A program made the translations under genes and the position numbers. From the NCBI GenBank assembly GCA_942491105.1, contig CALNZX010000002.1:372001-436000 (forward strand): a DNA stretch of 64,000 nt. Reading direction: 5' to 3'. Origin of the DNA: JBBEAM01 sp942491105. GTDB lineage: Bacteria; Pseudomonadota; Alphaproteobacteria; Kiloniellales; DSM-21159. The notes beneath the pieces are model-generated. The model saw only the letters and a list, made by a program, of their open reading frames with translations. It ran no database searches and was not told the origin of the DNA. This document shows, piece by piece, positions 18,002 through 28,477 of the stretch (its first letter is position 1; every line of letters begins with the position of its first letter).

Positions 18002-19210
18002 ATGACTCTTACAGACGCGCTCTGCTCAGAGATCGATGAAGTCGCCCTGCGCGCCTACCGCCTGCGGCGCGTGCAGCAACGCCTGCGCCAGGAAGACTGC
18101 GCCGCGGCCGTGCTGTTCGACCCGGTCAACGTCCGCTACGCCACCGGCAGCCGCAACATGGCGGTCTGGACCCTGCACAACCATGTTCGCTACGCCTTCG
18201 TGCCGGCCGACGGCCTGCCGGTGCTGTTCGAGTTCGGGGCCGGCCGCCTGGCGACGCCGGCCGAGGATCTGGAGACCGTCGGCGAGCTGCGGCCGCCGCG
18301 CGGCTGGACCTATTTCTATAGCGGCGACAAGAAGGCCGAGCACGCCAGACTTTGGGCCGACGAGCTGGCGGAGCTGCTGCGCGAGACCGGCGGCGGCAAT
18401 CGCCGCGTCGCCTTCGATCATCTCGATCCCCTCGGCCTTCATGCCATGCAGGAGCATCAGGTGACGGTGATCGACGGCGAGGCGCTGATGGAGCGGGCGC
18501 GGCTGATCAAATCGGCCGAGGAGATCGCCTGCATCAAGCGCGCCATCGCCGTCGCGGAGCTCGGCATGGCGCGGATGCAGGAGGCACTGCGCCCCGGCAT
18601 CACCGAGAACCAACTGTGGTCGGTCCTGCATCAGACCAACATCGAGCACGACGGCGAGTGGATCGAAACCCGGCTGCTCTCCTCGGGGCCGCGCACCAAC
18701 CCCTGGATGCAGGAGTCCAGCCCGCGGGTGATCGAGGCCGGCGACCTGGTCGCCTTCGACACCGACATGATCGGCCCCACCGGCTACTGCGCGGACATCT
18801 CCCGCACCTATCTCTGCGGCGACGGGCCGGCCAAGCCGGAGCAAAAGGCCCTCTACGCGGCTTCCGCCGAACAGTTGGCGCACAACTTCGAGCAGCTCAA
18901 GCCGGGCCGCAGCTATCGCGAGGTGATCGAGGCGGAATGGCGCTTCCCGGAACGCTATCTGCACTACCGCTACGGCTTCGCCCATGGCGTCGGGCTCTGC
19001 GATGAGTTTCCCTTCCTGCCGAACCTGGCTGGCATCGACCGCCTGTCGAACCCCGACGATATCGTCGAGCCGGGCATGGTCTTCTCGATCGAGAGCTATA
19101 TCGGCGAGGTCGGCGGCCGCGAGGGAGTCAAGCTGGAGGAGCAGCTGCTGATTACCGAAACGGGGCCCGAGCTGCTGTCCCACTATCCCCTGGAGGAGCG
19201 GCTGCTCTGA
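18002..19210 (+). CDS. M24-fold metalloenzyme resembling DMSP lyase DddP
   Basis: 402 residues: creatinase-like N-terminal domain (1-165) and pita-bread M24 domain. The metal ligands are visible and unusual. The canonical first Asp of M24 peptidases is replaced by a DxD pair, AFDTDMIGPTGYCADISRT. This gives D253, D255 and D265, then H328 in YGFAHGVG, E364 in FSIESYIGE and E379 in VKLEEQL. This spacing is what I recall for the DMSP lyase DddP (two Asp two apart, then ten), as is the upstream SSGPRTNPWMQE. DddP releases dimethyl sulfide from DMSP. A related aminopeptidase is the alternative, and no other DMSP genes are adjacent. Confidence 0.75.
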   Translation: MTLTDALCSEIDEVALRAYRLRRVQQRLRQEDCAAAVLFDPVNVRYATGSRNMAVWTLHNHVRYAFVPADGLPVLFEFGAGRLATPAEDLETVGELRPPRGWTYFYSGDKKAEHARLWADELAELLRETGGGNRRVAFDHLDPLGLHAMQEHQVTVIDGEALMERARLIKSAEEIACIKRAIAVAELGMARMQEALRPGITENQLWSVLHQTNIEHDGEWIETRLLSSGPRTNPWMQESSPRVIEAGDLVAFDTDMIGPTGYCADISRTYLCGDGPAKPEQKALYAASAEQLAHNFEQLKPGRSYREVIEAEWRFPERYLHYRYGFAHGVGLCDEFPFLPNLAGIDRLSNPDDIVEPGMVFSIESYIGEVGGREGVKLEEQLLITETGPELLSHYPLEERLL

Positions 19211-19219
19211 GGCGCCGCG

Positions 19220-19939
19220 TCAGGCGGCGTCGTGAAAGATCAGCCCCAGGGTACGGCGGTGGCCCGACCGGATTTCGCTGACCCCGTGGCGCATCACCAC
19301 TCTGTAGGCACCGCGCTTGCCCTGCATGGGCCGCTGGTTGACGGCGAAGACCACGGCATCGCCCTGGCTCAGTGGCACGACAGCCGCGCGCGATTGGCGG
19401 CGCGGACGCTGTTCGGTCAGGACGAACTCGCCGCCCTCGAAATCCTTGCCCGGCGCGTCGAGCAGCACCGCGACCTGCAGGGGAAAGACCTGCTCCCCGT
19501 AGAGATCCTGATGCAGGCAGTTGTAGTCGCCTTTGCCGTACTGGAGGATCAACGGCGTCGGACGGGTCTGCCCCGCCGCGTGGCAACGCGCGCGAAAGGC
19601 CGCGTGATCCGGCGGGAAGGAAATCCCCAGGCGTAGCTCCTCGGCCCAGCGGTTGGCGAGCGGCGCGAGATGGGGGTAGAGCCCGCCGCGCAGGGCGCCG
19701 ACCAGCGGCGGCAGGGGGTAGGCGAAGTAGCGGTACTCGCCCTGGCCATAGCCGTGGCGGGCCATCACCACCTTGCTGCGGAAGCGCCGTTCCTCCGCGT
19801 AGAGCGCGGCGATGCCGGCGCAGTCCCGCTTCGTGAGCAACTTCGGCAGCAGCGCCCAGCCCTGAGCGTCGAGCGCGGCGGAGACCTTTAGCCAGTCGTA
19901 ACTTTCGATGCGCGCCAGGAGCTTGCCAGACTCGGTCAT
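19220..19939 (-). CDS. 2OG-Fe(II) oxygenase (COG3826-like) paired with Ada domain
   Basis: A 239-residue dioxygenase with a double-stranded beta-helix. Iron ligands are H143 and D145 in YNCLHQDLYGEQ and H218 in VMRHGVSEIRSG; the Arg in SGHRRTLG would bind 2-oxoglutarate. An upstream VVMARHGYGQGEYRYF motif is characteristic of this family. Start chosen at 19939 because GGAGG lies just before it, in the gap to the Ada-like gene, although the frame stays open upstream. The 10-bp spacing and shared direction indicate one operon with a methyl-damage sensor domain. A role in alkylation repair is inferred from this context. Confidence 0.85.
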   Translation of the reverse strand: MTESGKLLARIESYDWLKVSAALDAQGWALLPKLLTKRDCAGIAALYAEERRFRSKVVMARHGYGQGEYRYFAYPLPPLVGALRGGLYPHLAPLANRWAEELRLGISFPPDHAAFRARCHAAGQTRPTPLILQYGKGDYNCLHQDLYGEQVFPLQVAVLLDAPGKDFEGGEFVLTEQRPRRQSRAAVVPLSQGDAVVFAVNQRPMQGKRGAYRVVMRHGVSEIRSGHRRTLGLIFHDAA

Positions 19940-19949
19940 GCGGCCTCCG

Positions 19950-20195
19950 TCATCGCGCTGCGCCGCCGTCCGGGCGGCAACGCTTGCAGGGGCGAAAGCC
20001 GGCGGCCCGGGCTTCCGCGCCATCGCGGTGGAACCGGACGTTCCTGCGCAAGGGGCGGCCGGAGCAAGACGGACGGCAGTACACGCCGGTCGTCGCGACG
20101 GAAAAGACGAAGTGGCCGTCGGCGGCGGGGTCGCGGCGCTCCCGCGCGGCCCATTTTTCGTCATCGCTCGCAAAGGTCCTCGATCGATCGGTCAT
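19950..20195 (-). CDS. Stand-alone Ada metal-binding domain protein
   Basis: An 81-residue protein equal to the N-terminal zinc domain of Ada: DDEKWAARERRDPAADGHFV, then VYCRPSCSGRPLRRNVRF and FRPCKRCRPDG. The four cysteines C40, C44, C70 and C73 match the zinc site in which the first cysteine of E. coli Ada accepts methyl groups from DNA phosphotriesters. Both the AraC-type activator and the O6-methylguanine methyltransferase domains are absent, so it ends where full Ada continues. GAGGAG precedes ATG 20195. It lies directly upstream of the 2OG oxygenase and likely senses or repairs backbone methylation. Confidence 0.85.
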   Translation of the reverse strand: MTDRSRTFASDDEKWAARERRDPAADGHFVFSVATTGVYCRPSCSGRPLRRNVRFHRDGAEARAAGFRPCKRCRPDGGAAR

Positions 20196-20268
20196 GGCGA
20201 AGCTCCTCGGTGCTGGTACCAGCGCAACCTGCCCGCGCCGCGCCGCCCCGGCACTCCGATTCTTGCGC

Positions 20269-20982
20269 TCAGAAGCGGTTGAGTTCGGCCAGCGAGCTTT
20301 TTTGCCGCCCATCTGTGTCGAAGTTCCCCGGCGCCAGCCAGGCTTCGAAGTTGGCGCGGACCCCTGGCCACTCCTCGGCCAGCAGGGAATACCAGGCGGT
20401 GTCCCGGTTGCGCCCCTTGACGATCATATGGCGGTGGAACACGCCCTCGAAACCGAAGCCCAGCCGCCGCGCGGCGGCGCGAGACTTGGCGTTGGCCGCG
20501 TTGCATTTCCACTCGAGACGGCGATACCCGAGGTCGTCGAAGGCGTGACGCATCATCTGGTACAGGGCATCGGTGGTCTTGGGCGAGCGCTGGATCGCCG
20601 GAACGAACCAGATGTGGCCGATCTCGATGCTGGCGTTGCCGGGCACGATATTGAGGTAGCTGGCCATGCCCTCGGCCCGCCCGGAGTTTCTGTCGAGGAT
20701 GGTATAGAACAGCGGATCCTTGGAGGCGCTGCGCGCGGCGAGCCAGTCGGCGAAATCCTCCTCCCGCGTGAAGGGGCCATAGGGCAGGTAATCCCAGAGC
20801 TGCAGCGCCGTCTCGTCGCCGTGGGACAGACGGTAGAGCGTCTCGGCATGACTGGCCTTCACGGGAACGAGGCGCGCGTGGCGGCCTTCGAGCACGGCGC
20901 CATCCGGCGTCCTGGCGGCGGTGCTGCTGACGGGGTCCTGGTGAAGGCGCCGCGCGCGAGGCTGCTCCCTTTGGTCGCTCAT
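20269..20982 (-). CDS. GNAT-family N-acetyltransferase (RimJ-like)
   Basis: A 237-residue acetyltransferase. The acetyl-CoA-binding region is seen in IEIGHIWFVPAIQRSPKTTDA and the RimJ/RimL-type helix-strand RRLEWKCNAANAKSRAAARRLGF. The N-terminus starts with a polar 30-residue extension, and LEGRHARLVPVKASHAETLY begins the fold. Proteins of this subgroup acetylate N-termini or small amines; the substrate is not predictable. It lies 73 bp upstream of the Ada-domain gene on the same strand and could share its transcript. Confidence 0.85.
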   Translation of the reverse strand: MSDQREQPRARRLHQDPVSSTAARTPDGAVLEGRHARLVPVKASHAETLYRLSHGDETALQLWDYLPYGPFTREEDFADWLAARSASKDPLFYTILDRNSGRAEGMASYLNIVPGNASIEIGHIWFVPAIQRSPKTTDALYQMMRHAFDDLGYRRLEWKCNAANAKSRAAARRLGFGFEGVFHRHMIVKGRNRDTAWYSLLAEEWPGVRANFEAWLAPGNFDTDGRQKSSLAELNRF

Positions 20983-21045
20983 CGCTCCGAACTTTCCTAT
21001 TCTTGCCGCGCACGGCGGAGGCGAATCTATCGCTGGCGCCGGCCG

Positions 21046-22440
21046 CTAAAGCAAGGGTGAGAAAATCCGGGCGATGCCTTGGACCGTCTCCTCGATATGG
21101 GAAACCGGCTTGGGTCCCTCCTCGCAGTCCTCGAAGGTTTCCTCGAACCAGGCCGTCAAGGTCTCGACCTCCGGCGCGGAGTAGAAGAAGCTCGAAAGCT
21201 CGAAGTTGAGAAAGAAGCTGCGCTGATCGAAATTGCCCGACCCGATCATCGCCAGCTTGTCGTCGACCACCATCGCCTTGGCATGCAGCATGGAGGGGCG
21301 GTAACGCAGAATTTTCGCTCCGTCCTTGTCCAGGTCCCGCAGATAGGACCCGCGCGCCAGATCGCAGAGCCGGTGATCGGAATGGTCCGGCAGCATGATC
21401 CGCAGATCGACGCCGCGCCGCGCCGCCACCCGCAGCGCGCAGCTGAGGGTTTCGCCTGGAATGAAGTAGGGCGTGACGAGCCACAGGCGCTTCTCGGCGC
21501 TGTAGATCAGGGCCGACATCACCTCGAAGAACCCGTCGCCGACCACGTCCGGACCGCTTGGCATCGGCTGCGCCAGAGCGGTGCCGCAGTGGGGTATCTC
21601 GGCGGCGGTTTTCAGGGGAACCCGCTTGCCCGAGGCGAAAAACCAGTCCGAGCGGAAGACACCGGCGAAAGCGGCGCTGGCCGGCCCTTCGAGCAGAAAG
21701 GCGAGATCGCGAAAGGCACCGTCCTGGGGCTCCGCCGCGATGTAGCGCACGCCGATATTGGTTCCACCGCTCCATACGCGCCTTTGATCGGCGACCACGA
21801 TCTTGCGGTGATTGCGCAGGTTGGCGAGGTTGCGCAGCGCGAAGGAGCGGTGCACCGGAAGAAAGCGGCTGACCTCTCCGCCGGCCTCGAGCAGCGGCGC
21901 GAGAAAGGCATCGTCGGCGCCCATCGAGCCAACGTCGTCGAGCAGCAGCTTGACCTCGACGCCGCGCCGCGCGGCCTCGGCCAGGCGCTCGACGATCGCG
22001 GTGCCGGTTTCGTCGGTGGCGAAGAGATAGATATCGATCCAGAGTTCCTGTTCGGCGGAATCGATCAATTCGACCAGGCTGCTGTAGGCGCGCCCGCAGT
22101 CGCTCAGCAGCTCCACCTTGTTGCCGGGGAAGGCGGCTGGAACGCCATAGCTGCGGATCAGCGCGTCGTGAGGATTGACCGGTTCCGGCGCGGGGCTGTG
22201 CAGGGAGTCGAAATCGATCGGCGACTTGGCCCGGTGCTTGCGTTTGTGGACCTTGCGCCAGCCGAGAAAGACGTAGGCGATAATCCCCAGCACCGGCACG
22301 AAGAACATGAACATCAGCCAGGCTGTGATCGACTGCGCCGGGCGCCGTTCGCGCACCATGTGGGTGACGAAGTAGAGGGCCAGCCCCCAGGACGCGAGCA
22401 GCAGCAGGGCCTCGATGTACCAGGAAAATTCGGTTGCCAT
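21046..22440 (-). CDS. cls: Cardiolipin synthase (phospholipase D family)
   Basis: 464 residues. Two N-terminal transmembrane helices are followed by two HKD catalytic motifs: NHRKIVVADQRRVWSGGTN in the first half and LHAKAMVVDDKLAMIGSGN in the second. It condenses phosphatidylglycerol into cardiolipin at the inner membrane. Length and domain order fit ClsA. It is the first gene after a terminator shared with acsA, reads away from it on the same strand, and is followed after 63 bp by the GNAT gene. Confidence 0.9.
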   Translation of the reverse strand: MATEFSWYIEALLLLASWGLALYFVTHMVRERRPAQSITAWLMFMFFVPVLGIIAYVFLGWRKVHKRKHRAKSPIDFDSLHSPAPEPVNPHDALIRSYGVPAAFPGNKVELLSDCGRAYSSLVELIDSAEQELWIDIYLFATDETGTAIVERLAEAARRGVEVKLLLDDVGSMGADDAFLAPLLEAGGEVSRFLPVHRSFALRNLANLRNHRKIVVADQRRVWSGGTNIGVRYIAAEPQDGAFRDLAFLLEGPASAAFAGVFRSDWFFASGKRVPLKTAAEIPHCGTALAQPMPSGPDVVGDGFFEVMSALIYSAEKRLWLVTPYFIPGETLSCALRVAARRGVDLRIMLPDHSDHRLCDLARGSYLRDLDKDGAKILRYRPSMLHAKAMVVDDKLAMIGSGNFDQRSFFLNFELSSFFYSAPEVETLTAWFEETFEDCEEGPKPVSHIEETVQGIARIFSPLL

Positions 22441-22520
22441 GGCTTTCCGGCTTGTCTGTGCGGAGTCCTAAGATCGTGCGGCGGCACGGTGGATGCAATC
22501 TCCACCCTCTGGCGCGCAGC

Positions 22521-22547
22521 AAAAAGGCCCGCCGAAGCGGGCCTTTT
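22521..22547. terminator. Terminator after acetyl-CoA synthetase
   Basis: GGCCCGC-CGAA-GCGGGCC is a 7-bp perfect stem with a tetraloop, flanked by five A on the left and TTTT on the right. Read on the minus strand it ends in TTTTT and lies 26 bp beyond the acsA stop, so it mainly terminates acsA. Confidence 0.85.
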
Positions 22548-22572
22548 CCGGTTCAGGACCGAACGCCTGGGG

Positions 22573-24516
<1,944 letters not shown>

Positions 24517-24598
24517 GAATCGCGCTTCCTCTCTGGTCAATTGTCTGCGCGCGGGCGTTATTATTTTTCTCCGCCGCGGGTAACCATCTCCGGCGAGT

Positions 24599-24988
24599 TT
24601 ACTGTCGGCTCCCGGCTTCGCCAAGGACTGCGGCATTGCGTCGCAGGACCACGCGGTCTCCCTGTTCCAGGGCGACCGGCGCGGGCGTCAGGCAAGCCCC
24701 GGCGCAGGGGCCGGCGATACAGTGGCCATCCTCGATCCGGAACAGCGCCCCATGAGTCGCGCAGATGATGTAACTGCCATCGGCATTCAAGAAGCGATCC
24801 GGCGTAAAGTCCAGCGGAACCCCGGTGTGCGGGCAGGAATTGACGTAGCCGTAGAGGCGCCGGCCCTCGCGCAGGACGAAGATTTCCTCGGCGTCTAGCC
24901 CCGCGCCCAGGGTGAAGCCCTTGCCCTCGCCGTCCTCGATGTCCTCCAGGCGGCAGAGGGGTACGCTGTCTGCCGCCGCGCCGGTCAT
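24599..24988 (-). CDS. Rieske [2Fe-2S] ferredoxin-like protein
   Basis: A 129-residue soluble Rieske protein. Cluster ligands are SCPHTGVPLDF and ICATHGALFR, with a C-terminal CAGACLTPAPV loop. It resembles small ferredoxin components of dioxygenases and NirD-like proteins, and has no transmembrane anchor. It probably passes electrons to an unidentified oxygenase. Its ATG overlaps the stop of the EVE-domain gene (ATGA), so the two are coupled. Confidence 0.9.
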   Translation of the reverse strand: MTGAAADSVPLCRLEDIEDGEGKGFTLGAGLDAEEIFVLREGRRLYGYVNSCPHTGVPLDFTPDRFLNADGSYIICATHGALFRIEDGHCIAGPCAGACLTPAPVALEQGDRVVLRRNAAVLGEAGSRQ

Positions 24989-25398
24989 GCCTTGGTTTCG
25001 CCCATGGCGCAGATGATTTTCCACTGCTCGGCGTCGACCGGAACCACAGACAGGCGCGACTGGCGCACCAGCGCAAGCTCGGACAGCCGCGGCTCGGCCT
25101 TGATTTCGGCCAGGGTGACCGGGCGCTTGAAATCCTTCACCGTCTTGACGTCGACCATGCCAAAGCGGCCGCTCTCGTCGCTGGGGTCCGGGTAGTATTC
25201 CTTGACCACCTCGACGACGCCGACGATGCGCTTCTCGCTGACCGAGTGATAGAAGAAGCAGCGGTCGCCTTTTTTCATCGCCTTCATGTTGTTGGCGGCC
25301 TGGTAGTTGCGCACGCCGTCCCAGAAGGTGGTGCCGTCGCGTTTCTGATCCTCCCAGGACCAGCTACCCGGCTCGCTCTTGATCAGCCAAGTGGCCAT
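24985..25398 (-). CDS. EVE domain protein
   Basis: A 137-residue protein of the EVE/thymocyte nuclear protein 1 family: WLIKSEPGSWSWEDQ, WDGVRNYQAANNM and KGDRCFFYHSV are the typical strands lining the pocket. EVE domains are PUA-like readers that bind modified bases in DNA or RNA; here it is probably a housekeeping copy. In related genomes it commonly sits near gpsA, tsaD and YciI genes, as here. Start 25398 is set by MATWLIKSEP, the usual N-terminus, with GGAGACGAG upstream. Confidence 0.92.
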   Translation of the reverse strand: MATWLIKSEPGSWSWEDQKRDGTTFWDGVRNYQAANNMKAMKKGDRCFFYHSVSEKRIVGVVEVVKEYYPDPSDESGRFGMVDVKTVKDFKRPVTLAEIKAEPRLSELALVRQSRLSVVPVDAEQWKIICAMGETKA

Positions 25399-25540
25399 CG
25401 TTCTCGTCTCCGTGGTTGTTGCCGTCTCTGTGTAGCGGAAGAGCGCCGCCGAAGGAAAGTCCGGGGGTGGCGACAAGGTCTCTTGGCAGCGGCTTCGCCC
25501 TCGGTTAGGGCTGTTGGGAGGCAACAACCCGGAGGTCCCG

Positions 25541-26284
25541 ATGCAGCTGCAGCTTTCAACCTGGCAGGAGGTGGAGCGCTATCTCAAGACCACCACCGCG
25601 ATCCTGATTCCCATCGGCTCGACCGAGCAGCATGGCCCCAACGGTTTCATCGGCACCGACGCGCTCTGCCCGGAGGTGCTGGGCAAGGCGATCGGCGAGG
25701 AAACCGGCGCCCTGGTCGCGCCGACCCTGTCCATCGGCATGGCACAGCATCATCTCGGTTTCGCGGGCTCGATCACGCTGCGGCCCTCGACCCTGCTGCG
25801 GGTGGTCCAGGACGTGGTCAATTCCCTGGCGCGCCATGGCTTCGACCGCTTCTATTTCCTCAACGGCCATGGCGGCAACATCGCGCCGCTGACCACCGCC
25901 TTCAACGAAATCTACGCCGAGGCCAGTCTGGGCACCGCCAGCTCCAACCGGCCGCCGCTGCGCTGCAAGCTGCGCAACTGGTTCGACAGCCCCGGCGTGC
26001 AGAGCATCGCGCGGCAGGAATTCGGAGATTCGGAGGGGATGCACGCGACCTGCTCGGAGGTCTCGCTGACCTACTATGCCTATCCCGAGCACATCAAGGA
26101 CGTGGAGATGACGCCCAAGGTGGCGCCGGTCGGGCCGATCTACGACGCCGACGATTACCGCCGGCGCTTCGCCGACGGCCGGATCGGCAGCGACCCCTCC
26201 CTGGCGACGCCGGAGATCGGCAAGCGCCTCTTCGACGTGGCGGTCAAGGAACTCTCCGAGGAATGGCGCAAGTACGCCGCTTAG
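25541..26284 (+). CDS. Creatininase-family amidohydrolase
   Basis: A 247-residue protein of the creatininase/MftE fold. Metal-binding signatures: PIGSTEQHGPNGFIGTD near the N-terminus, YFLNGHGGN in the middle and GMHATCSEVSL later. Family members hydrolyse cyclic amides, formamides or peptides (creatininase, FAPy deformylase, MftE), and the exact substrate is not evident. ATG 25541 follows GGAGG at ideal spacing. Divergent from the EVE gene; the SpoIIAA-like gene converges on it after 7 bp. Confidence 0.9.
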   Translation: MQLQLSTWQEVERYLKTTTAILIPIGSTEQHGPNGFIGTDALCPEVLGKAIGEETGALVAPTLSIGMAQHHLGFAGSITLRPSTLLRVVQDVVNSLARHGFDRFYFLNGHGGNIAPLTTAFNEIYAEASLGTASSNRPPLRCKLRNWFDSPGVQSIARQEFGDSEGMHATCSEVSLTYYAYPEHIKDVEMTPKVAPVGPIYDADDYRRRFADGRIGSDPSLATPEIGKRLFDVAVKELSEEWRKYAA

Positions 26285-26291
26285 CGCGCCG

Positions 26292-27077
26292 CTAGGCCGC
26301 GGCGCCCTCGGAAGGCTTCGCTTCGATCCAAGCCCAGGCCTCGGTCTCCCGCTCGGCTGGGAAGTTGCGGATTTCCATGCCGGAGAACAGCGGCCCCAGG
26401 GTCTCGATCATGGTTCGCATCCAGGGGCTGGCGCCGACGATGGCGTAGCGCTCGACCTTGCGGATCGCCGAAAGCTTCATCGGCACCAGGCCGCTCTGCA
26501 GGAAGACCGTGGGATCGACGCCGCCGAAGCGTTTCATGCGGCACAGCAGCCGCACTTTGTCGTGGCGGTCGAGCCAGGATTGAAACTCCTCGACGAGGGT
26601 CGACATCTCGGCGCGGGAAAAGCGGCCGTCGACCTCGAAGCCGAGGGCGTCCTCGCGATCCGTGGTCAGGAAGCGGACCGCCGGCTTGTCCGGCTCGGGC
26701 ACCGCCTTGGGTTCGGCGGCCCAGGCGATGGCCTGCGCGCGCTGGCTGGCGGCAAAGACCTTCAACTCCAGGATCGGGAAGATCGGATCGAGATAGCGCA
26801 CCACGGCCTCCGGCCATTCCTTGTCGGAGACGAAGGCGCAGCGATGAAAGCGGCCAAGATGGCTGAGCAGCTCGAAGTCGGCCTTCACGCCCTGGGTGAA
26901 AGCGTCGAAGTTCATGTCCTCCAGGCCGGTAAAGTCGACGCAGAGGCTGATCGGTTCCGTGCGTTCGAGATGTTCGTCGAGCAGGCGCTGATAGGCCGCG
27001 ATGTCCTCGCCGGTGACCTTGCCGGTCAGCCGGATCGCGATGACGTGTTCGGGGGAGTCCAGACGTTCGAAGGCCAT
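26292..27077 (-). CDS. Tandem SpoIIAA-like (STAS-related) protein
   Basis: 261 residues built from two SpoIIAA-like units. The first (1-125) contains VIAIRLTGKVTGEDIAAYQ, the lipid-binding-type STAS-related strand-helix, and RCAFVSDKEWPEAVVRY. The second (135-250) repeats the plan with FEVDGRFSRAEMSTLVEEF and RYAIVGASPWMRTMIETL. Proteins of this family are small soluble proteins of unknown ligand, usually with one domain, so the duplication is notable. Upstream YciI is on the same strand 92 bp away. Confidence 0.75.
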   Translation of the reverse strand: MAFERLDSPEHVIAIRLTGKVTGEDIAAYQRLLDEHLERTEPISLCVDFTGLEDMNFDAFTQGVKADFELLSHLGRFHRCAFVSDKEWPEAVVRYLDPIFPILELKVFAASQRAQAIAWAAEPKAVPEPDKPAVRFLTTDREDALGFEVDGRFSRAEMSTLVEEFQSWLDRHDKVRLLCRMKRFGGVDPTVFLQSGLVPMKLSAIRKVERYAIVGASPWMRTMIETLGPLFSGMEIRNFPAERETEAWAWIEAKPSEGAAA

Positions 27078-27169
27078 GGCTTCATCCTTCTTTCGCTGCG
27101 GTGCTCCCCTTTATGTTGGTCCGGGTGCCGGAAATGGGAAAGAGATTTTCCGAGGGGCTCCAGAGGCGG

Positions 27170-27451
27170 TTACTTCGGAAAGACCTGCTTGACCGCGGCG
27201 ATGGCGACGCTCTCGAACAGCCCGGCCTTGGCGTAGGGGTCGCCGGCGGCGAAGCTCTCGGCCTCTTCCAGGGTCTCGAACTCGAGAATCAGCACGCTGC
27301 CGTTTGGCGTCTCGCCGTCGGCGGCGAAGCGCGGCCCGGCGAAGACGACGCGGTCGCCGAAACTTTCCAGGTAGGCGAGGTGCGTGGGCCGGGTATCGAG
27401 GCGGATCTGCAGGGCGCCGGGTTTATCGGCGCAGAGAAAATGGAACAGCAT
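27170..27451 (-). CDS. YciI-family protein
   Basis: A 93-residue ferredoxin-like YciI fold, with RPTHLAYLESFGDRVVFAGP carrying the conserved His and GDPYAKAGLF carrying the Asp-Pro-(Tyr) motif. Function is uncertain; relatives have weak hydrolase or dehalogenase-like chemistry. It follows gpsA by 27 bp on the same strand, the usual arrangement in Alphaproteobacteria. Confidence 0.92.
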   Translation of the reverse strand: MLFHFLCADKPGALQIRLDTRPTHLAYLESFGDRVVFAGPRFAADGETPNGSVLILEFETLEEAESFAAGDPYAKAGLFESVAIAAVKQVFPK

Positions 27452-27478
27452 GACGATTGTCTCCCAAGTGGTGTCGGT

Positions 27479-28477
27479 TTAGCTGACCTCGGCCTTGAAA
27501 GGCCTAGCGAGCAGGGTTTCAATGGCCTCTTCGATGGCGGATTGATCGCGCAGCACCCGGTCCACCGCGGTGGAGATCGGCATCTCGATGCCGTGGCGCG
27601 CGGCCAGTTCGACCACCGCCGAGGCGGTGTAAATTCCTTCGGAAACGGATTTCCGGCTGCCGAGTATTTCCGTCAGGCTCATGTCCTCGCCCAGGGCAAA
27701 GCCCAGGGAGTAGTTGCGCGAGGACATCGAGCTGCAGGTCAGCATCAGGTCGCCGAGGCCGGAAAGCCCCTGCATGGTTTCCGGCCTGCCGCCGAGCGCG
27801 GCGTTGAGCCGGGCGATCTCGGCCAGGCCACGGGTGATCAAGGCGGCGCGGGCGTTGTCGCCGAGGCGTAGCCCCATGGCGATACCGCAGGCGATGGCGA
27901 TCACGTTCTTGACCGCGCCGCCGACCTGGGCGCCGGTGACATCGGCGGCCAGATAGGGGCGGAAGGCCTTGCTGCCCAGGGCCTTGACCAGGGCCGCGCC
28001 GGTCGTGGCGTCGGCGCAGGCCAGGGTAATCGCGGTCGGCAGGCTGCGCGCCACCTCGCTGGCGAAGCTCGGTCCCGACAGCACGGCCAGGCTTCGGCCC
28101 GGCAGCGTCTCCGCCACCACCTCGCTGGGCAGGAGGCCGCTTTGCTGCTCGATGCCCTTGGCGCAGATCACCAGCGGCGCGGCGCTCTCCTTCAGGCCCG
28201 CGAGCTGGCCGCACAGCGCGCGCAGGTGCTGCGCCGGGCAGACCAGCAACAGGACATCGGCCTTGCCGGCGGCCTCGGCGAGGTTGTGGGTCGCGATAAT
28301 CTGTTTATCCAGCTCGATACCGGGCAGATAGGCGGGATTGCGTGCCTTGGTGGCGATGGTCTGGGCCAGTTCGGCGTTGCGCGCCCAGAGCGTCACCTTG
28401 CGCCCGGCCCGGCGCGCGGCCAGCGCCAGCGCCGTGCCCCAGGCGCCGGCGCCGAGGATCGTGACCTTCGAGATCAT
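27479..28477 (-). CDS. gpsA: Glycerol-3-phosphate dehydrogenase [NAD(P)+]
   Basis: Reduces dihydroxyacetone phosphate to sn-glycerol-3-phosphate for phospholipid synthesis. 332 residues: Rossmann motif VTILGAGAWGTALALAARR, SGPSFASEVARSLPTA, GGAVKNVIAIACGIAMG (catalytic Lys) and NARAALITRGLAEI. Its ATG overlaps the stop of the 2OG oxygenase upstream (ATGA), so translation is coupled to tsaD and the oxygenase. Confidence 0.96.
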   Translation of the reverse strand: MISKVTILGAGAWGTALALAARRAGRKVTLWARNAELAQTIATKARNPAYLPGIELDKQIIATHNLAEAAGKADVLLLVCPAQHLRALCGQLAGLKESAAPLVICAKGIEQQSGLLPSEVVAETLPGRSLAVLSGPSFASEVARSLPTAITLACADATTGAALVKALGSKAFRPYLAADVTGAQVGGAVKNVIAIACGIAMGLRLGDNARAALITRGLAEIARLNAALGGRPETMQGLSGLGDLMLTCSSMSSRNYSLGFALGEDMSLTEILGSRKSVSEGIYTASAVVELAARHGIEMPISTAVDRVLRDQSAIEEAIETLLARPFKAEVS

